This document shows, in pieces, positions 9,137 through 19,241 of a stretch of 64,000 bases of DNA (the stretch's first letter is position 1; each line of letters starts with the position of its first letter). Below the pieces are notes generated by a model. The model saw nothing but the letters and a program-made list of their open reading frames with translations. It was not told where the DNA came from and did not search any database. The position numbers were made by a program, and so were the translations under genes. The DNA is from Chitinimonas sp. BJB300 (GTDB lineage: Bacteria > Pseudomonadota > Gammaproteobacteria > Burkholderiales > Chitinimonadaceae): NCBI RefSeq assembly GCF_002735695.1, contig NZ_PDZH01000003.1, positions 16,523 through 80,522 on the forward strand, in the 5' to 3' direction.

Positions 9137-9988
9137 CTATGTCCAGGGTTTGAGGGTCTTCGAGACATGCTCGAGAGTGTTGGCCCAACGCTGCGCAGCA
9201 ATTCGCAGGCCTATGGCGGAGAAATGACAGCCGCCCGAACGCATCTCACCTTGAAGGTCATCTGTATCTGGCCCTGGCAGGAAGCCGGCCTGGTGCTGGG
9301 TAAGATCGGCAAGGGCGGCCCGTACTTGGCTGCCATCGGCGCCGGGGCAGTAGGTGGATTGCGCCGCCACAATCGGTGCGCTGACCTTGGCGGCCTGTAG
9401 TGCAGCCTGTAGTTTCAATAGTGCTTGCCGGTAATCTGCCTGGCTGGTTTTTGCCTTGGCGTCGGCCTCACCTTGTTGCCATAGCACCAGGGATGGCGTG
9501 AGTCCGGTGGCGGCGAGCTGGCCCAACTGTTGTTGCCAATGTTGTTGCAGCGGGCCATTGCCCACCCAGTCGGCGATAGGTGTGCTTTCAATGGCGATGA
9601 GGGCATACACCAGTGGGCGTCCACCCAGCTGATGGCCAAGGTACTGGCTGACATGGGGCCAGAGGCTGGCGCCACGCCCTGTACCGCCGGGTAGCGGTGC
9701 CGTCGAGCTGTAGCAGCGACCGTCTTTGACGATGTTGAGCGGGATATAGCTGGCATCGCCCAGCTCGGCATGATTGGCAGCGTTCGATTGCCCAAGCACC
9801 AGCAGCACGACAGGTTGCTGCTTGGCCAGGTCGGCGCAGACGAGTTCGGACTTTGCCGGCGCGGGTTGGATTTGCGTCAGTTTTTGCGCCAGTGAATCTG
9901 CCGCTTCAACCGGTTGCCGCGGCAACAGCCACAACAGCCCGGCCAGCAGGAGGCAAATGCCAATGATGGGGTAGGCGCGCGTTGGCAT
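9137..9988 (-). CDS. Exported SGNH-type carbohydrate acetylesterase-like protein
   Basis: The 283-residue protein begins with a signal peptide or anchor (hydrophobic residues about 7-24, VEAA cleavage region). The SGNH/sialate-O-acetylesterase-like blocks are GQSNAANH (nucleophile Ser and Asn), LWQQGEADA and GGCHFSAIG with the catalytic His. Such enzymes remove O-acetyl groups from sugars. Its start overlaps the stop of the acyltransferase gene by one base (TGATG), so the pair are probably translated together. An acetyl-adding and an acetyl-removing enzyme side by side suggests control of EPS O-acetylation. Confidence 0.75.
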   Translation of the reverse strand: MPTRAYPIIGICLLLAGLLWLLPRQPVEAADSLAQKLTQIQPAPAKSELVCADLAKQQPVVLLVLGQSNAANHAELGDASYIPLNIVKDGRCYSSTAPLPGGTGRGASLWPHVSQYLGHQLGGRPLVYALIAIESTPIADWVGNGPLQQHWQQQLGQLAATGLTPSLVLWQQGEADAKAKTSQADYRQALLKLQAALQAAKVSAPIVAAQSTYCPGADGSQVRAALADLTQHQAGFLPGPDTDDLQGEMRSGGCHFSAIGLRIAAQRWANTLEHVSKTLKPWT

Positions 9989-11034
9989 CAGGCCTCCCGC
10001 GACACGGCAACCGGCGCACGTGTCTGTTGATAGCGCTTATAGCGTTCGCGCAGGAAATGCATGGCAGGTTTTTCCACGAGTCGGCTCAGCAAGTGGGCCA
10101 ATGTCAAAGCAATGATCAAGGCGATCAGGATGGTGAGGTTGGCGTTCAGGCCAGCCTGCTGCAAATGCAACATCACCGCCCAGCCAATATTCTCGTGCAA
10201 CAGATAAAGCGTATAAGAGATGGCACCCAACCAGACCAGCCACGGGTGGGTCAATAATGGCAAACGGCCCGTGGCGACTGCGAATAACACCCCACTTAAT
10301 GCACAGGCCAGCAGGGCAAGCATGGGCGATTCGACAACCCCCAGCAAAACGATAGCCGTCAATAGCATGGCAATATCGGGCTTCGGTGGGCCGCGCCGGC
10401 TTGTAAGGCGGTAAATCATGATACCGGCCCCAAACCAGGGGATGAACTTGAGAATCAGCAAGCGGAAGGCAAGCCAAGGGAGGTCGATCTGGAATAGCTT
10501 CTCAAAACCGAAATAACCCAGACGCAGGGCAAACAATACCCCCAGCAGCATATGGATGCGGCCCAGCCAACCTAGGCGGAAGGCCAGCAACGCCCAGGCA
10601 TAGAAGAGCAGCTCGACTTCCAGGGTCCAATACACGCCATCGACATGCGGCACCTTGAAGAGGTTATGGAACATGCTGAGGTTCCAGGCAGCGCTTTCCA
10701 GCCCTACCGTCTTGCCCGGCAGGCCCAACCAGCTGGTGATGATAAAAGTCAGCGGTACCGCCACCCAATAGGCTGGGTAGAGGCGACTAAAGCGCGAAAC
10801 GACGAAGTCCAGTGATTGCCGGGTCTTGTCCAGTGTCATGAAGATGACAAAGCCACTGATCATGAAGAACAGATTGACGCCGTAGTGCCCCCAGGGCAGC
10901 GAGAACAACGGCACTGTAGTGTGACCGTAGAGCTCCTGATAGCGCGTCGTATAGTGAAATAGCACCACCAGCACGGCTGCAATGCCGCGCAGGGAGTCGA
11001 TTTCAGTCATACGGCGTGTGGTGGGCTGCGACAT
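9988..11034 (-). CDS. Membrane O-acyltransferase (acyltransferase-3 family)
   Basis: The 348-residue polytopic membrane protein has the acyltransferase-3 opening IDSLRGIAAVLVVLFHY with the conserved Arg and His, then FFMISGFVIF and about ten hydrophobic segments. Members such as OafA and WecH transfer acetyl or other acyl groups to cell-surface sugars. It ends in a basic tail (RERYKRYQQTR). It sits 9 bases after the decarboxylase gene and overlaps the esterase gene, so it is inside the EPS operon. Confidence 0.85.
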   Translation of the reverse strand: MSQPTTRRMTEIDSLRGIAAVLVVLFHYTTRYQELYGHTTVPLFSLPWGHYGVNLFFMISGFVIFMTLDKTRQSLDFVVSRFSRLYPAYWVAVPLTFIITSWLGLPGKTVGLESAAWNLSMFHNLFKVPHVDGVYWTLEVELLFYAWALLAFRLGWLGRIHMLLGVLFALRLGYFGFEKLFQIDLPWLAFRLLILKFIPWFGAGIMIYRLTSRRGPPKPDIAMLLTAIVLLGVVESPMLALLACALSGVLFAVATGRLPLLTHPWLVWLGAISYTLYLLHENIGWAVMLHLQQAGLNANLTILIALIIALTLAHLLSRLVEKPAMHFLRERYKRYQQTRAPVAVSREA

Positions 11035-11043
11035 AGGGCGGCT

Positions 11044-12288
11044 TTACACCAGCACTTCAGCCGGTGCTTCATGGCCCAGGAAAGCTTGTGGGCTGGCGGA
11101 TAAACCATAAGCGCCTGATTGGAAGATCACGACCAGGTCGCCTACGTCGGCTTTGGCGAGCGCCATTTTGTCGGCCAGTAAATCAAGCGGTGTGCAGAGC
11201 GGGCCCACTACCGATATCCCGGGTTCCACTGCACCGTCCATTCGGTTGCCGATGGTGGCGGGGTAGTTTTTGCGGATCACCTGCCCGAAGTTACCCGAAG
11301 CTGCCAGATGGTGGTGCAAGCCCCCGTTGGTGACAAGGTAGACCTGCCCGCGCGATACCTTGCGATCAATCACTTCTGCGACATACACGCCGGCTTCGCC
11401 CACCAGATAGCGTCCCAGTTCGATGACGAGTTCCGCTGCGGGGAAGTCCTGCCTGGCACGCTTTGACAAGTCCGCCAGGTTGGCACCAATGCTGGGCAGA
11501 TCCAGCCGCTGCTCGCCTGGAAAATAAGGAATGCCGAAGCCGCCGCCCAGATTGAGAAAGCGCACGGGCGATGGGGCATATTCAGCCAAGCGCAGGGCCA
11601 GGGTATAGCTTTGGCTTTGCGCGTCGACAATGGCTTCGGGCTTGAGGCTTTGTGAGCCGGAGAAAAGATGAAAGCCTTCAAACGCCAAGCCAGCCTTGCC
11701 GATTTGGGCGAGTAATTCCGGCACCTGTTCGGCATCGACGCCAAATTGCTTGGGGCCGCCGCCCATCTTCATGCCTGAGTGCTTCAGTTCGAAGTCCGGA
11801 TTCACCCGCACTGCCACACGTGCCGTATAGCCGCTGGTTTGGCTGATCTCCGCCAGGATAGCCACTTCACGAAAGGATTCGATATTGATCAAAATGCTGG
11901 CTGCGACGGCTTGCGCCAGTTCGGCGCGACTTTTACCTGGCCCGGCAAAGCTGATATCAGCTGGATTCGCCCCGCTATCCAGCGCCACACGCAACTCGCC
12001 ACCCGAGGCCACGTCGATGCCATCCACCAAGCCGGCCATATGGCACACCACTGCCGGCATGGGGTTGGCCTTCATGGCGTAGTGCAGCTTGATGGAATTG
12101 GGTAAGGCTGCCCGTAACTGCGCTACCCGCTGGCTGAGCAGGCTGCGGTCATAAGCATAGAAAGGGGTACGCCCGACCCTGGCGGCCAAGCGGCTCAGCG
12201 GCATACCGCCAATCAGCAGCTCGCCATTGGCGATGCGGAACTGATCCATGGTGGCATGGAGGGGGGGCTGGCGTTCAGCAGCTTGCAT
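11044..12288 (-). CDS. PLP-dependent decarboxylase, exosortase-A-associated
   Basis: The 414-residue protein is an alanine-racemase-fold (ornithine/diaminopimelate type) decarboxylase. The PLP lysine is in LHYAMKANPMP. The phosphate-binding Gly-rich loop is LGGGFGIPY, and the C-terminal domain carries the GxxC-type segment VVGPLCTPLDLL and SGAYGLSASPQAFLGH. Gene order next to an AMP-forming ligase matches the pair found in XrtA loci, where an amino acid may be decarboxylated and attached to the polymer. An alternative start is the ATG at 12249. It lies 18 bases downstream of the ligase gene. Confidence 0.88.
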   Translation of the reverse strand: MQAAERQPPLHATMDQFRIANGELLIGGMPLSRLAARVGRTPFYAYDRSLLSQRVAQLRAALPNSIKLHYAMKANPMPAVVCHMAGLVDGIDVASGGELRVALDSGANPADISFAGPGKSRAELAQAVAASILINIESFREVAILAEISQTSGYTARVAVRVNPDFELKHSGMKMGGGPKQFGVDAEQVPELLAQIGKAGLAFEGFHLFSGSQSLKPEAIVDAQSQSYTLALRLAEYAPSPVRFLNLGGGFGIPYFPGEQRLDLPSIGANLADLSKRARQDFPAAELVIELGRYLVGEAGVYVAEVIDRKVSRGQVYLVTNGGLHHHLAASGNFGQVIRKNYPATIGNRMDGAVEPGISVVGPLCTPLDLLADKMALAKADVGDLVVIFQSGAYGLSASPQAFLGHEAPAEVLV

Positions 12289-12306
12289 GGCTGGGGTCCT
12301 GATGGT

Positions 12307-13896
12307 TCATGATGTGGTGCTTTGCTGTTCGAGCCATTCGGTCGAGAGTGTCTTGCGGTCGATCTTGCCGTTAGGGTTGCGTGGCAGTGGGCCTTCACGC
12401 ACCACTACGCCGGCCGGCACCATGTAGGCTGGCATGCGGCTGCGGCATTCGGCCAGCAATGTGGTGGTGTCGAGGCTATGGTCTGCGTTGGGGGTGGCGA
12501 TCACTTGAATCGCCTGTCCGAGGCTGGGGTGGTCGACACCAAATGCCACGCATTCCCCCACGAGCTTGGTGGCGTATAGGATTTCCTCGACCTCCGTGGG
12601 GCTGACTCGATAGCCCGATGTCTTGATCATTTCATCGCGCCGACCAATGAAATACAGAAAGCCGTCTTCATCCTGGCGTACGGTATCGCCTGAAAACACG
12701 GCGAGTTCTTGCAGTACTAAGCCCGCTTCACGGCCGGGAAGCGGCTTATAACGTTCGGCGGTCTTGTCCGGGTCGTTCCAATATCCCATGCCGACCAATG
12801 CACCACGGTGTACCAACTCACCGGGTTCGTGGGCGGCGCATGGTGTGCCGTCCTCACGCAAGACCAGGATTTCAGCATTGGGAATTGCTTTGCCGATGGA
12901 GTCTGGCCGCCGGTCCACCTCCTCGGGGGGGAGATAGGTCGAGCGAAAAGCCTCGGTAAGGCCATACATCAGATAAGGCTTGCTGCGGGGCAGGCGGCTG
13001 CGCAGGGCATCCAGGGTTTCGCGTGGCATGCGGCCACCGGTGTTGGCGAAGTAACGCAAGTGCTGGCCAATGGCGGCAGGCCATTCAAGCTGCGTCAACT
13101 GGATATATAGCGGCGGTACGGCGGTCAAGCCGGTGACTTTTTCCTGCTCCAGCGCCTTGAGTACATCCTTGGGCAGCAAGTAGTTGAGCAGCACGACACG
13201 CGCGCCGGTATGGAAGGCGGTGGTCAACTGGCTGAAGCCGGCGTCAAACGACAAAGGCAACGCAGCCAGCAGGGTGTCGTCCGGCTTGTTTTCCAGATAG
13301 CTAGCCACACTCTTGGCGCCAGCCACCATATTTCGGTGCGATAGAACCACCCCCTTGGGTTTGCCGGTGCTGCCTGAGGTGTAGAGGATGGCAGCCATAT
13401 CGACATCGATCAGCCTATGCCCGGCATGAGGTGGGGCCGCCAATAGGTCGCCCCATTGTTGTGTATTGAGTGTGCCGGGTGCGGGGCAAGCCTCGTTGCC
13501 CAGTACGACCAAATGGCGCAGGTCGTGGCAGTCAGGTAATACTCCGGTTAATAAGGGCAGGCGTTCCGGCGAGGTGATCAACAAACGCACATTGCAGTCG
13601 CGCAGGATGTAACCGACCTGATCGGACTTCAGCAAGGGGTTGAGCGGTACGAACACACAGCCCGCGGCGGTTGCGCCAAAACTTGCGATCACGGTTTCAA
13701 AGCGCTTTTCCAGATAAATCGCTACCCGCTCGCCCCGCTGCATGCCCAGTTGGCGCAAACCATGGGCGAAGCGCTGGACGCTATCCGCCAGCTCGGCATA
13801 GGTGAGGCTGGCGTTTTGGTAGGTCAGCGCCTTGGCGTCGGGCGCGGTGGCGGCCGAGGCGAAGATCAATTCGTGCAGAAGAATGGTATGGGTCAT
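12307..13896 (-). CDS. Acyl-CoA ligase (AMP-forming), exosortase-A-associated
   Basis: The 529-residue adenylate-forming enzyme has the ATP/AMP signature ILYTSGSTGKPKGVVLSHR, the motif YLMYGLTEAFRSTYL, and the C-terminal NGKIDRKTL containing the catalytic Lys. It activates a carboxylic acid as an acyl-adenylate and probably loads it onto CoA or onto the 83-residue acyl carrier protein encoded at the head of this operon. The adjacent decarboxylase supports a small aminoacyl or acyl modification pathway for the EPS. Confidence 0.9.
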   Translation of the reverse strand: MTHTILLHELIFASAATAPDAKALTYQNASLTYAELADSVQRFAHGLRQLGMQRGERVAIYLEKRFETVIASFGATAAGCVFVPLNPLLKSDQVGYILRDCNVRLLITSPERLPLLTGVLPDCHDLRHLVVLGNEACPAPGTLNTQQWGDLLAAPPHAGHRLIDVDMAAILYTSGSTGKPKGVVLSHRNMVAGAKSVASYLENKPDDTLLAALPLSFDAGFSQLTTAFHTGARVVLLNYLLPKDVLKALEQEKVTGLTAVPPLYIQLTQLEWPAAIGQHLRYFANTGGRMPRETLDALRSRLPRSKPYLMYGLTEAFRSTYLPPEEVDRRPDSIGKAIPNAEILVLREDGTPCAAHEPGELVHRGALVGMGYWNDPDKTAERYKPLPGREAGLVLQELAVFSGDTVRQDEDGFLYFIGRRDEMIKTSGYRVSPTEVEEILYATKLVGECVAFGVDHPSLGQAIQVIATPNADHSLDTTTLLAECRSRMPAYMVPAGVVVREGPLPRNPNGKIDRKTLSTEWLEQQSTTS

Positions 13897-13941
13897 CGCT
13901 TGGTTTTCTTGGCTTTGCTCTAAAGGGGCGCAGCGTCAGCG

Positions 13942-15459
13942 CTAGCTGGTCTGGGCGCCCCGGGCGCGAAAACGCGCCATCAGCTGGACAATTTCGTCAT
14001 ACACCGGGTGCTTCAGCAGCTTGATGGCAGCCAGCCAGCAGATGGCACCAACGGGAACGACCAGCAGCAAATTAACGAGAGGGGGCAAATCAAAGTGCTG
14101 GCAAACATGCAGGGTGGCAAATTGGCCGAGCACCGAGACAACCGCCACCATTGCACTGCGCAGGCTGGGCGCAAACAGCAGGTGGGCCGGCTTATTGAGT
14201 ACAACCGCCAAGTGGCGGCCATACATGAGCAGCATGACCATGTTGCTGAGCCCCCAAATGGCGGCTACTGCCTGGAGGCTGACAAACGAGGCCGCCAGGA
14301 TGCCGACCAGATGCACCGGGCTATACCACAGTGAAATCTGCAATCGCCGCTTCACGTTGCCCGTTGCTGCCAGCAGGTTGGGGGCGAGTACAACCAGGTA
14401 AGCCGGTATCAGCGAGATGGCCAGCACACTGGCGATGGGGGCCGCAGCATCCCACTGATGGCCAAACAGCACCTGGATGACATCGCCCGACATCAACGAA
14501 ATAAAGCCCAGGAAAGGAAAACCGATGCTGGTGAAAATGGCGGTGCCGCGTGAAAACGTGCCATCAAGCGGAATACCGGCGCGGTGATCTGTCGCAAAGC
14601 TAGGGCTGGCGACGCGTAGGATGGCTGAGGTGATATTGGTAAAAAATAATTCAATCAAGCCGAAAGCTCGGCTGAATATCCCGACCGACCCGAAATCAAA
14701 TTGCTTGGCGATGATGAATTCATGCGCATTGCGGGTGGTGGATTCAATCATTCGCGAGGTGACGAACATCAGACCATAATTCAACACCGCCTTGGCGGAA
14801 CCCAAATTAGGCATCAATAGGGATTCCTTGGGCCTTAAACACGTCACCAGGATGGTCTGTACCACAATGCTGGCGATGGGGGCCCAGGCCAGGCTCATAT
14901 AACCATGTCCATAATAGGCCAGGGTGACAGCCGTACTGGCATGGACAAGGCTGCATATCGTCTGGATGACGAATATCTTCTTGAAAGCCATTTCCCGGTT
15001 AAGCAAGGCAAAAGCAGGTGAGGCAAAGGGCAGGATAATGAAATTCAGGCTCATCACTGCCAATACCTGGGCAACTCCGGCTTCGGCATAGAACTCGGCC
15101 ATGGCGTGGCGAAACAGCAGGATGAACACGGCGATGGACCAGGCGGTGAGGATAGCCATGCCGAAGGCAGCCTGGAGTTTGTCCTTGGTTAAATCTTTTT
15201 CCTGAATCAAATATTCGCTAATGCCAAAGTCACGCAGAATGCTGGCCAATATGGTGAAAGCGGCGCATAGCGAAAACACGCCGACTTGGGCGGGCGTTAA
15301 AAGACGAGCCAGCAGCATGGTGCTGACCAGCGTGATGACCAGGCTGGCATAACGTTCGGCAAATGACCAAACCAATGCCTTGCGCACCGAGAGCGATTTG
15401 GTGGTGGGTTCGCTCAAGTGAAGGTGCCCTGGCTGGATTGAATAAGCATGTTTCCCCAT
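13942..15459 (-). CDS. Wzx-type oligosaccharide flippase
   Basis: The 505-residue polytopic protein has about 14 hydrophobic segments. The N-terminal segment (ALVWSFAERYASLVITLVS, then LLARLLTPAQVGVFSL) is typical of polysaccharide-export MOP-superfamily flippases. These move lipid-linked repeat units from the cytoplasmic to the periplasmic face of the inner membrane. It lies in the middle of the EPS operon between the FemAB-like and ligase genes, the expected companion of the EpsB-type initiating transferase at 21786. Confidence 0.88.
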   Translation of the reverse strand: MGKHAYSIQPGHLHLSEPTTKSLSVRKALVWSFAERYASLVITLVSTMLLARLLTPAQVGVFSLCAAFTILASILRDFGISEYLIQEKDLTKDKLQAAFGMAILTAWSIAVFILLFRHAMAEFYAEAGVAQVLAVMSLNFIILPFASPAFALLNREMAFKKIFVIQTICSLVHASTAVTLAYYGHGYMSLAWAPIASIVVQTILVTCLRPKESLLMPNLGSAKAVLNYGLMFVTSRMIESTTRNAHEFIIAKQFDFGSVGIFSRAFGLIELFFTNITSAILRVASPSFATDHRAGIPLDGTFSRGTAIFTSIGFPFLGFISLMSGDVIQVLFGHQWDAAAPIASVLAISLIPAYLVVLAPNLLAATGNVKRRLQISLWYSPVHLVGILAASFVSLQAVAAIWGLSNMVMLLMYGRHLAVVLNKPAHLLFAPSLRSAMVAVVSVLGQFATLHVCQHFDLPPLVNLLLVVPVGAICWLAAIKLLKHPVYDEIVQLMARFRARGAQTS

Positions 15460-15495
15460 TTTATTTTCTAATTATCCAAACACGATGTGATTCGA

Positions 15496-16563
15496 TTACT
15501 CGGTGACCACCTCGGGTTTTTCTTCTTTTACCTTTGCCGCTTCTCTCTCCTGACGCATACGATTGATGCGGTTGTGCAGGGCCATCAGAAAAGACCAGCG
15601 ATAGGCCGTGGCGTGGTAGATGACCCGCTTGGCTTCTGCCCAGCGGGTGTGCCATTCCATGACTTTTCCGTAGAACTCAATACGCTTGAATTGGCCTTCC
15701 GTGAACAGGGCTTGGAATTGATCCTGCCGCATCAAGGTGGAAGGCGAGATGGACTTGTAACTCTCGTCGTAAGCGGTTTTTAGAATGACGACGGTTTTGC
15801 CATTGTCGATGCACAAATCCATGGAAACGACTTTATCGTCAAAGCGGTAACGGTAAATACGCCCCCGGCCTAACGCGCAAAAGTTTTCCAACATCTGGCG
15901 ATAAAACCGGCCCTGGGCATTATCGGGGTGCACGGCGGTGCCATTGGCGGCTTTCCAGCCTGCACTTTCCAGCGTGCCATAGTCACGCATTGCATCGGCC
16001 ACGCCTTGTGGGTCGCGAATGCAGTCCATTTGCACATGAATGCCGTCGGTTTGCAGCTTGTTGCGTTGTTTGCGCGCATTCTGTTTCAGATTCTTGCCAC
16101 GCGCTTCCCAATAGGTATCGAAGTCACTTTCAATATCAATCCACGCCGTGTCGATATAGTCTTGCGTGCGAATAAGTTGGCTTGCCTCTGGGCGTTGTTG
16201 CAGCAAAGGGTCCAGTTGGGACAAGCCGATACCGAGGCTGAGGCCGGGCAGGGCAGGGATCAGTGAACTGGTTGTGTCGCCCAGCGTCTGGCTTGCTTTG
16301 ACAACCCACGCGCCAAGCGGCAGCTGCGAAGGTTGAAAGGTTTCCCACAAGCCCAGCTTGCCGGGTTGAAGAATAGCGGCTGCCTGGGCTTGCCCGTTTT
16401 CTCGACCTACCGCGACAACTTCCAGGTGATTGCCAAATTCCTTGAGCAAAGGCAGCAAAAAAGCGCTTTCCAGAAAGGGGATATCCGCGCTGGCGTGTAA
16501 AAGCGCATCCCATTCACCAGCCAGTGTTTGAAATTGTTCTACGGGATAAATTTGCCAAATCAT
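15496..16563 (-). CDS. FemAB/GNAT-like protein, exosortase locus
   Basis: The ATG at 16563 (355 residues) is preceded by AAGGG at good spacing; a GTG at 16590 would add nine residues. The GNAT fold typical of FemAB/CelD-like proteins is seen: an N-terminal half with FLESAFLLPLL, a charged helix rich in Lys and Arg (NLKQNARKQRNKL), and a C-terminal acetyltransferase core with GRIYRYRFDDKVVSMDLCI and the closing segment IEFYGKVMEWHTRW. Relatives transfer amino acids or acyl groups using aminoacyl-tRNA or acyl-CoA. Similar proteins are a regular part of XrtA loci, but the substrate is unknown. Confidence 0.82.
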   Translation of the reverse strand: MIWQIYPVEQFQTLAGEWDALLHASADIPFLESAFLLPLLKEFGNHLEVVAVGRENGQAQAAAILQPGKLGLWETFQPSQLPLGAWVVKASQTLGDTTSSLIPALPGLSLGIGLSQLDPLLQQRPEASQLIRTQDYIDTAWIDIESDFDTYWEARGKNLKQNARKQRNKLQTDGIHVQMDCIRDPQGVADAMRDYGTLESAGWKAANGTAVHPDNAQGRFYRQMLENFCALGRGRIYRYRFDDKVVSMDLCIDNGKTVVILKTAYDESYKSISPSTLMRQDQFQALFTEGQFKRIEFYGKVMEWHTRWAEAKRVIYHATAYRWSFLMALHNRINRMRQEREAAKVKEEKPEVVTE

Positions 16564-16598
16564 GACTCGCCCTTGGGTAGATGGCTGCACATTGACCG

Positions 16599-17903
16599 TT
16601 ACGATGGATGCTGCGGTTGTAATGCATCGAGTAAACCCGCCAGTTGGCGTGTCCGTTCATCACGCGCGGCAAGCCTTATGCAGTTGGCGTCGGCGATGGG
16701 GGCGGTATTCGATTGAATGGCCTGGACGAATGGCAGAAAGGTACGGGCAATGGCATCTGCGTCATCCAGGTCGGCAATATGGGGTAGGCCAGCCTGATGC
16801 ATCACGCTTGCGGTGTCCCCGGCGGGGTCTGTGAAGGCGATGATGGGTTTGCCGGCGCGCAGATATTCGTAAAACTTGGCAGGGATTTGGTCGTTGCATT
16901 CTGCTGATTGCAGTAAAAACAAGCCGTCGGCCGCCAGCATTTCGCCAATTGCCGCCGCGTAGTCCAGGGCGGGAAGCACTTCAACAACCGTTCCCAATTG
17001 GTGCTCGTCGACCAACTTGGCCAGAAACGCATCGTGGACCGGTGCCCGAAAGCGAAGGCGGAATTGGTTGGGGTTCAACTGCCCCTGTTTGATCAGCATA
17101 GCCACCGCAGAAAGCAAAGCAGCCGGGTTGCGCCATGCCGGGTAGACAATGCCGCTATGCAATAACGTGATTTTCCCCGGGTTTAATGTGGGGGAGGAAT
17201 GGTTTGGCTGGGTACTGGGAAATGCGGTTTCGTCGTAACCATTTTCCACCACCTTGATGCGCGCTGCGGCAAAGGGATAGCGCTCTTTATAAAGGCGTGC
17301 TGCGCCCTCGGTGGCGAATACAGCCAAGCTGGCGCGCGCAAATACCCGCTGCTCGGTTTTCAGGTAGCTCTGCCATGTTTTGGCGTTTTCTGGGTAGCCT
17401 GCATGCGCCATGGGGTCACGAAAGTCTGCTACCCAGGGAATACCGGTGATGCGCGCCAGCCAATAGCCGATCAGATGCGCGCTGGGGATAGGGTAGGTGC
17501 TCCAGAGCAAATCCGGCTTGCGTGCGCGGATCATGCGCAGGCCTGCCGGAATCGCCCCGACAAGCCAGGAGGTCCAACGGTCTGGCCGTGCCAACCAGCC
17601 CGGGTAGCGACGAAAAAATGCGAGGTGGCGGCTGGCATCGAGTGCGAACGCGCGCTGGACCTGCAACCCTGCCGGTACCTTGTCGAGCAGATCATTGCTG
17701 GTGGCTTCGTAAGCGCGGATGTCAGCGCTGAGCACAGAAGGGGTCCAACCAAAATTTGGCAAGGCGCGGGCAAAATGCAAGGTACGCAAAATGCCGCTGC
17801 TGCCTTGCAGGGGCGGGAAGTGGTAGGCAATCATCAGGATGTGCCTTTGGGGGGGGGTGGTGTGCCGCTGTGTGACATCAGCCGGGGCATCAATGATAGG
17901 CAC
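16599..17903 (-). CDS. Glycosyltransferase family 4 protein
   Basis: The 434-residue GT-B enzyme opens its first Rossmann domain with ILMIAYHFPPLQGSSGILRT, typical of GT4 proteins. The middle has WVADFRDP and the acceptor region, and the C-terminal domain has LLHSGIVYP and the donor-binding KFYEYLRAGKPIIAF with the conserved Glu. It should add one sugar of the EPS repeat on the cytoplasmic side of the inner membrane. Its start overlaps the end of the aminotransferase gene by 14 bases, consistent with translational coupling. Confidence 0.88.
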   Translation of the reverse strand: MPIIDAPADVTQRHTTPPQRHILMIAYHFPPLQGSSGILRTLHFARALPNFGWTPSVLSADIRAYEATSNDLLDKVPAGLQVQRAFALDASRHLAFFRRYPGWLARPDRWTSWLVGAIPAGLRMIRARKPDLLWSTYPIPSAHLIGYWLARITGIPWVADFRDPMAHAGYPENAKTWQSYLKTEQRVFARASLAVFATEGAARLYKERYPFAAARIKVVENGYDETAFPSTQPNHSSPTLNPGKITLLHSGIVYPAWRNPAALLSAVAMLIKQGQLNPNQFRLRFRAPVHDAFLAKLVDEHQLGTVVEVLPALDYAAAIGEMLAADGLFLLQSAECNDQIPAKFYEYLRAGKPIIAFTDPAGDTASVMHQAGLPHIADLDDADAIARTFLPFVQAIQSNTAPIADANCIRLAARDERTRQLAGLLDALQPQHPS

Positions 17904-19086
17904 GGCGAATCTCTCGCACCAGGATGCCCATATCTTCGGGGCTTAAATCCTGGTGACAAGGCAGTTGCAATATGTGGTGCGACCATAGGCCGCCTTGGTC
18001 GCCCGCGATGATAGGCACATTGGGCCAGGGGCGGTCCCAGCGGGAGAGGGGAATGCCCATTTCACGTAGGGCGAGGTAGCCTGGGTCGGGATCAGCCACC
18101 CACAGTGGGAAGACATAAGGCGCACAGTTTTCCGGCAAGGATTTCACTAGTGGCCGGACGTTCGGGTGGTCGGCAAACGCCTTGAGAAACAACGCAAAGT
18201 GCTTGCGCCGTTGCTCGACAATACGGGCGCGCGGCGAGTGTTTAGCCAACCATCTACAGGGGAGGGTAAGCGCTTGGTGCGAGAGCGGCACATCGATTGA
18301 AAACCCCTCCAGGTTATCTACACCAGCCGATGTGGTTTCGTTGGTGCTGCGGATATTGCGCAGCTTTTTCCGGGGGGTGTTGACCAGGCTGAATGTGCCG
18401 GCAAGGGCAGTATTCAAGCCATAAAAGCGTTTGAATATGGTGCCCAGATGAACGATATCGATAGCAGCCTTTATTTGTCGCAATACACCGGTACGGGTTT
18501 GGGCCGGCATATTGGTGCTGGGGATATTGATGGTGAGACACCCCCCTTCGGTGACGGGGAGGAACTTTGAGAGGCTGGCGATCGCCAAGTCACCCCAACT
18601 TCCAATCGGCCGCCCTTCGGTACTGCCAAATAATGCGTGGGCGCAGTCCTCGATCAGGATGATTTGATGAGTGTCGCACCAATGGCGCAAATCCCCCATG
18701 GGTTGTGGCAGCCCAAAAAAATGCGCCGCCAGAATGACCCGTATATTTAATAAGTCTTGCTGAGCCAACCAATCAAAATCAATACCACCTACCGCATTGA
18801 TGGGGTAGAACACGGGCTTTGCACCTAAGGCCACAATCGGGGCGACCATCGTGGGGCAATGGTAGGTAGGCACCAGTACCTTGTCCCCAGCCTTGATACC
18901 CAGCATTTCCAACGCGAGCAGAATCGAGGCCCGGCCACTGGTGGTGAACTTAATTGCAGCGTGTTCCAGTATGCACGGGATAGTCGAATGCCGGGCACCC
19001 TCCAGCGTGTTCCATCCGAGCACCGGAAGGCGCGGAATAGGAGGGCGGACCTTTTGATTTTCAATTGAAGCCGACATGGCGGGCAT
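17890..19086 (-). CDS. DegT/DnrJ/EryC1-family sugar aminotransferase
   Basis: The 398-residue PLP enzyme has LVPTYHCPTMVAPIVALGAKPVFY, the cofactor-stacking region IEDCAHALFG, and the Schiff-base Lys in IASLSKFLPVTEGG. Family members aminate keto-sugars for surface polysaccharides. The Lys context is SKF rather than the common GHK or SKN, so the substrate may be unusual, and some DegT-like proteins in EPS clusters act on non-sugar ketones. ATG at 19086 or 19077 are both possible starts. A 155-base gap to the upstream hydrolase gene could hold an internal promoter. Confidence 0.82.
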   Translation of the reverse strand: MPAMSASIENQKVRPPIPRLPVLGWNTLEGARHSTIPCILEHAAIKFTTSGRASILLALEMLGIKAGDKVLVPTYHCPTMVAPIVALGAKPVFYPINAVGGIDFDWLAQQDLLNIRVILAAHFFGLPQPMGDLRHWCDTHQIILIEDCAHALFGSTEGRPIGSWGDLAIASLSKFLPVTEGGCLTINIPSTNMPAQTRTGVLRQIKAAIDIVHLGTIFKRFYGLNTALAGTFSLVNTPRKKLRNIRSTNETTSAGVDNLEGFSIDVPLSHQALTLPCRWLAKHSPRARIVEQRRKHFALFLKAFADHPNVRPLVKSLPENCAPYVFPLWVADPDPGYLALREMGIPLSRWDRPWPNVPIIAGDQGGLWSHHILQLPCHQDLSPEDMGILVREIRRAYH

Positions 19087-19241
19087 TGGTGCTCTGCATG
19101 ACTGAATTAAGGGGCAGCGTATTCACGGTTGATTAGGTGGAAGTCAGCTCATGCCGTGAAAATCAGTATCGAATCCGCCGGGTTTCTGTTGGAAGAGGGG
19201 GAGGGATTCATCATCGCCATGATGATTGCCTCTCGGATGAT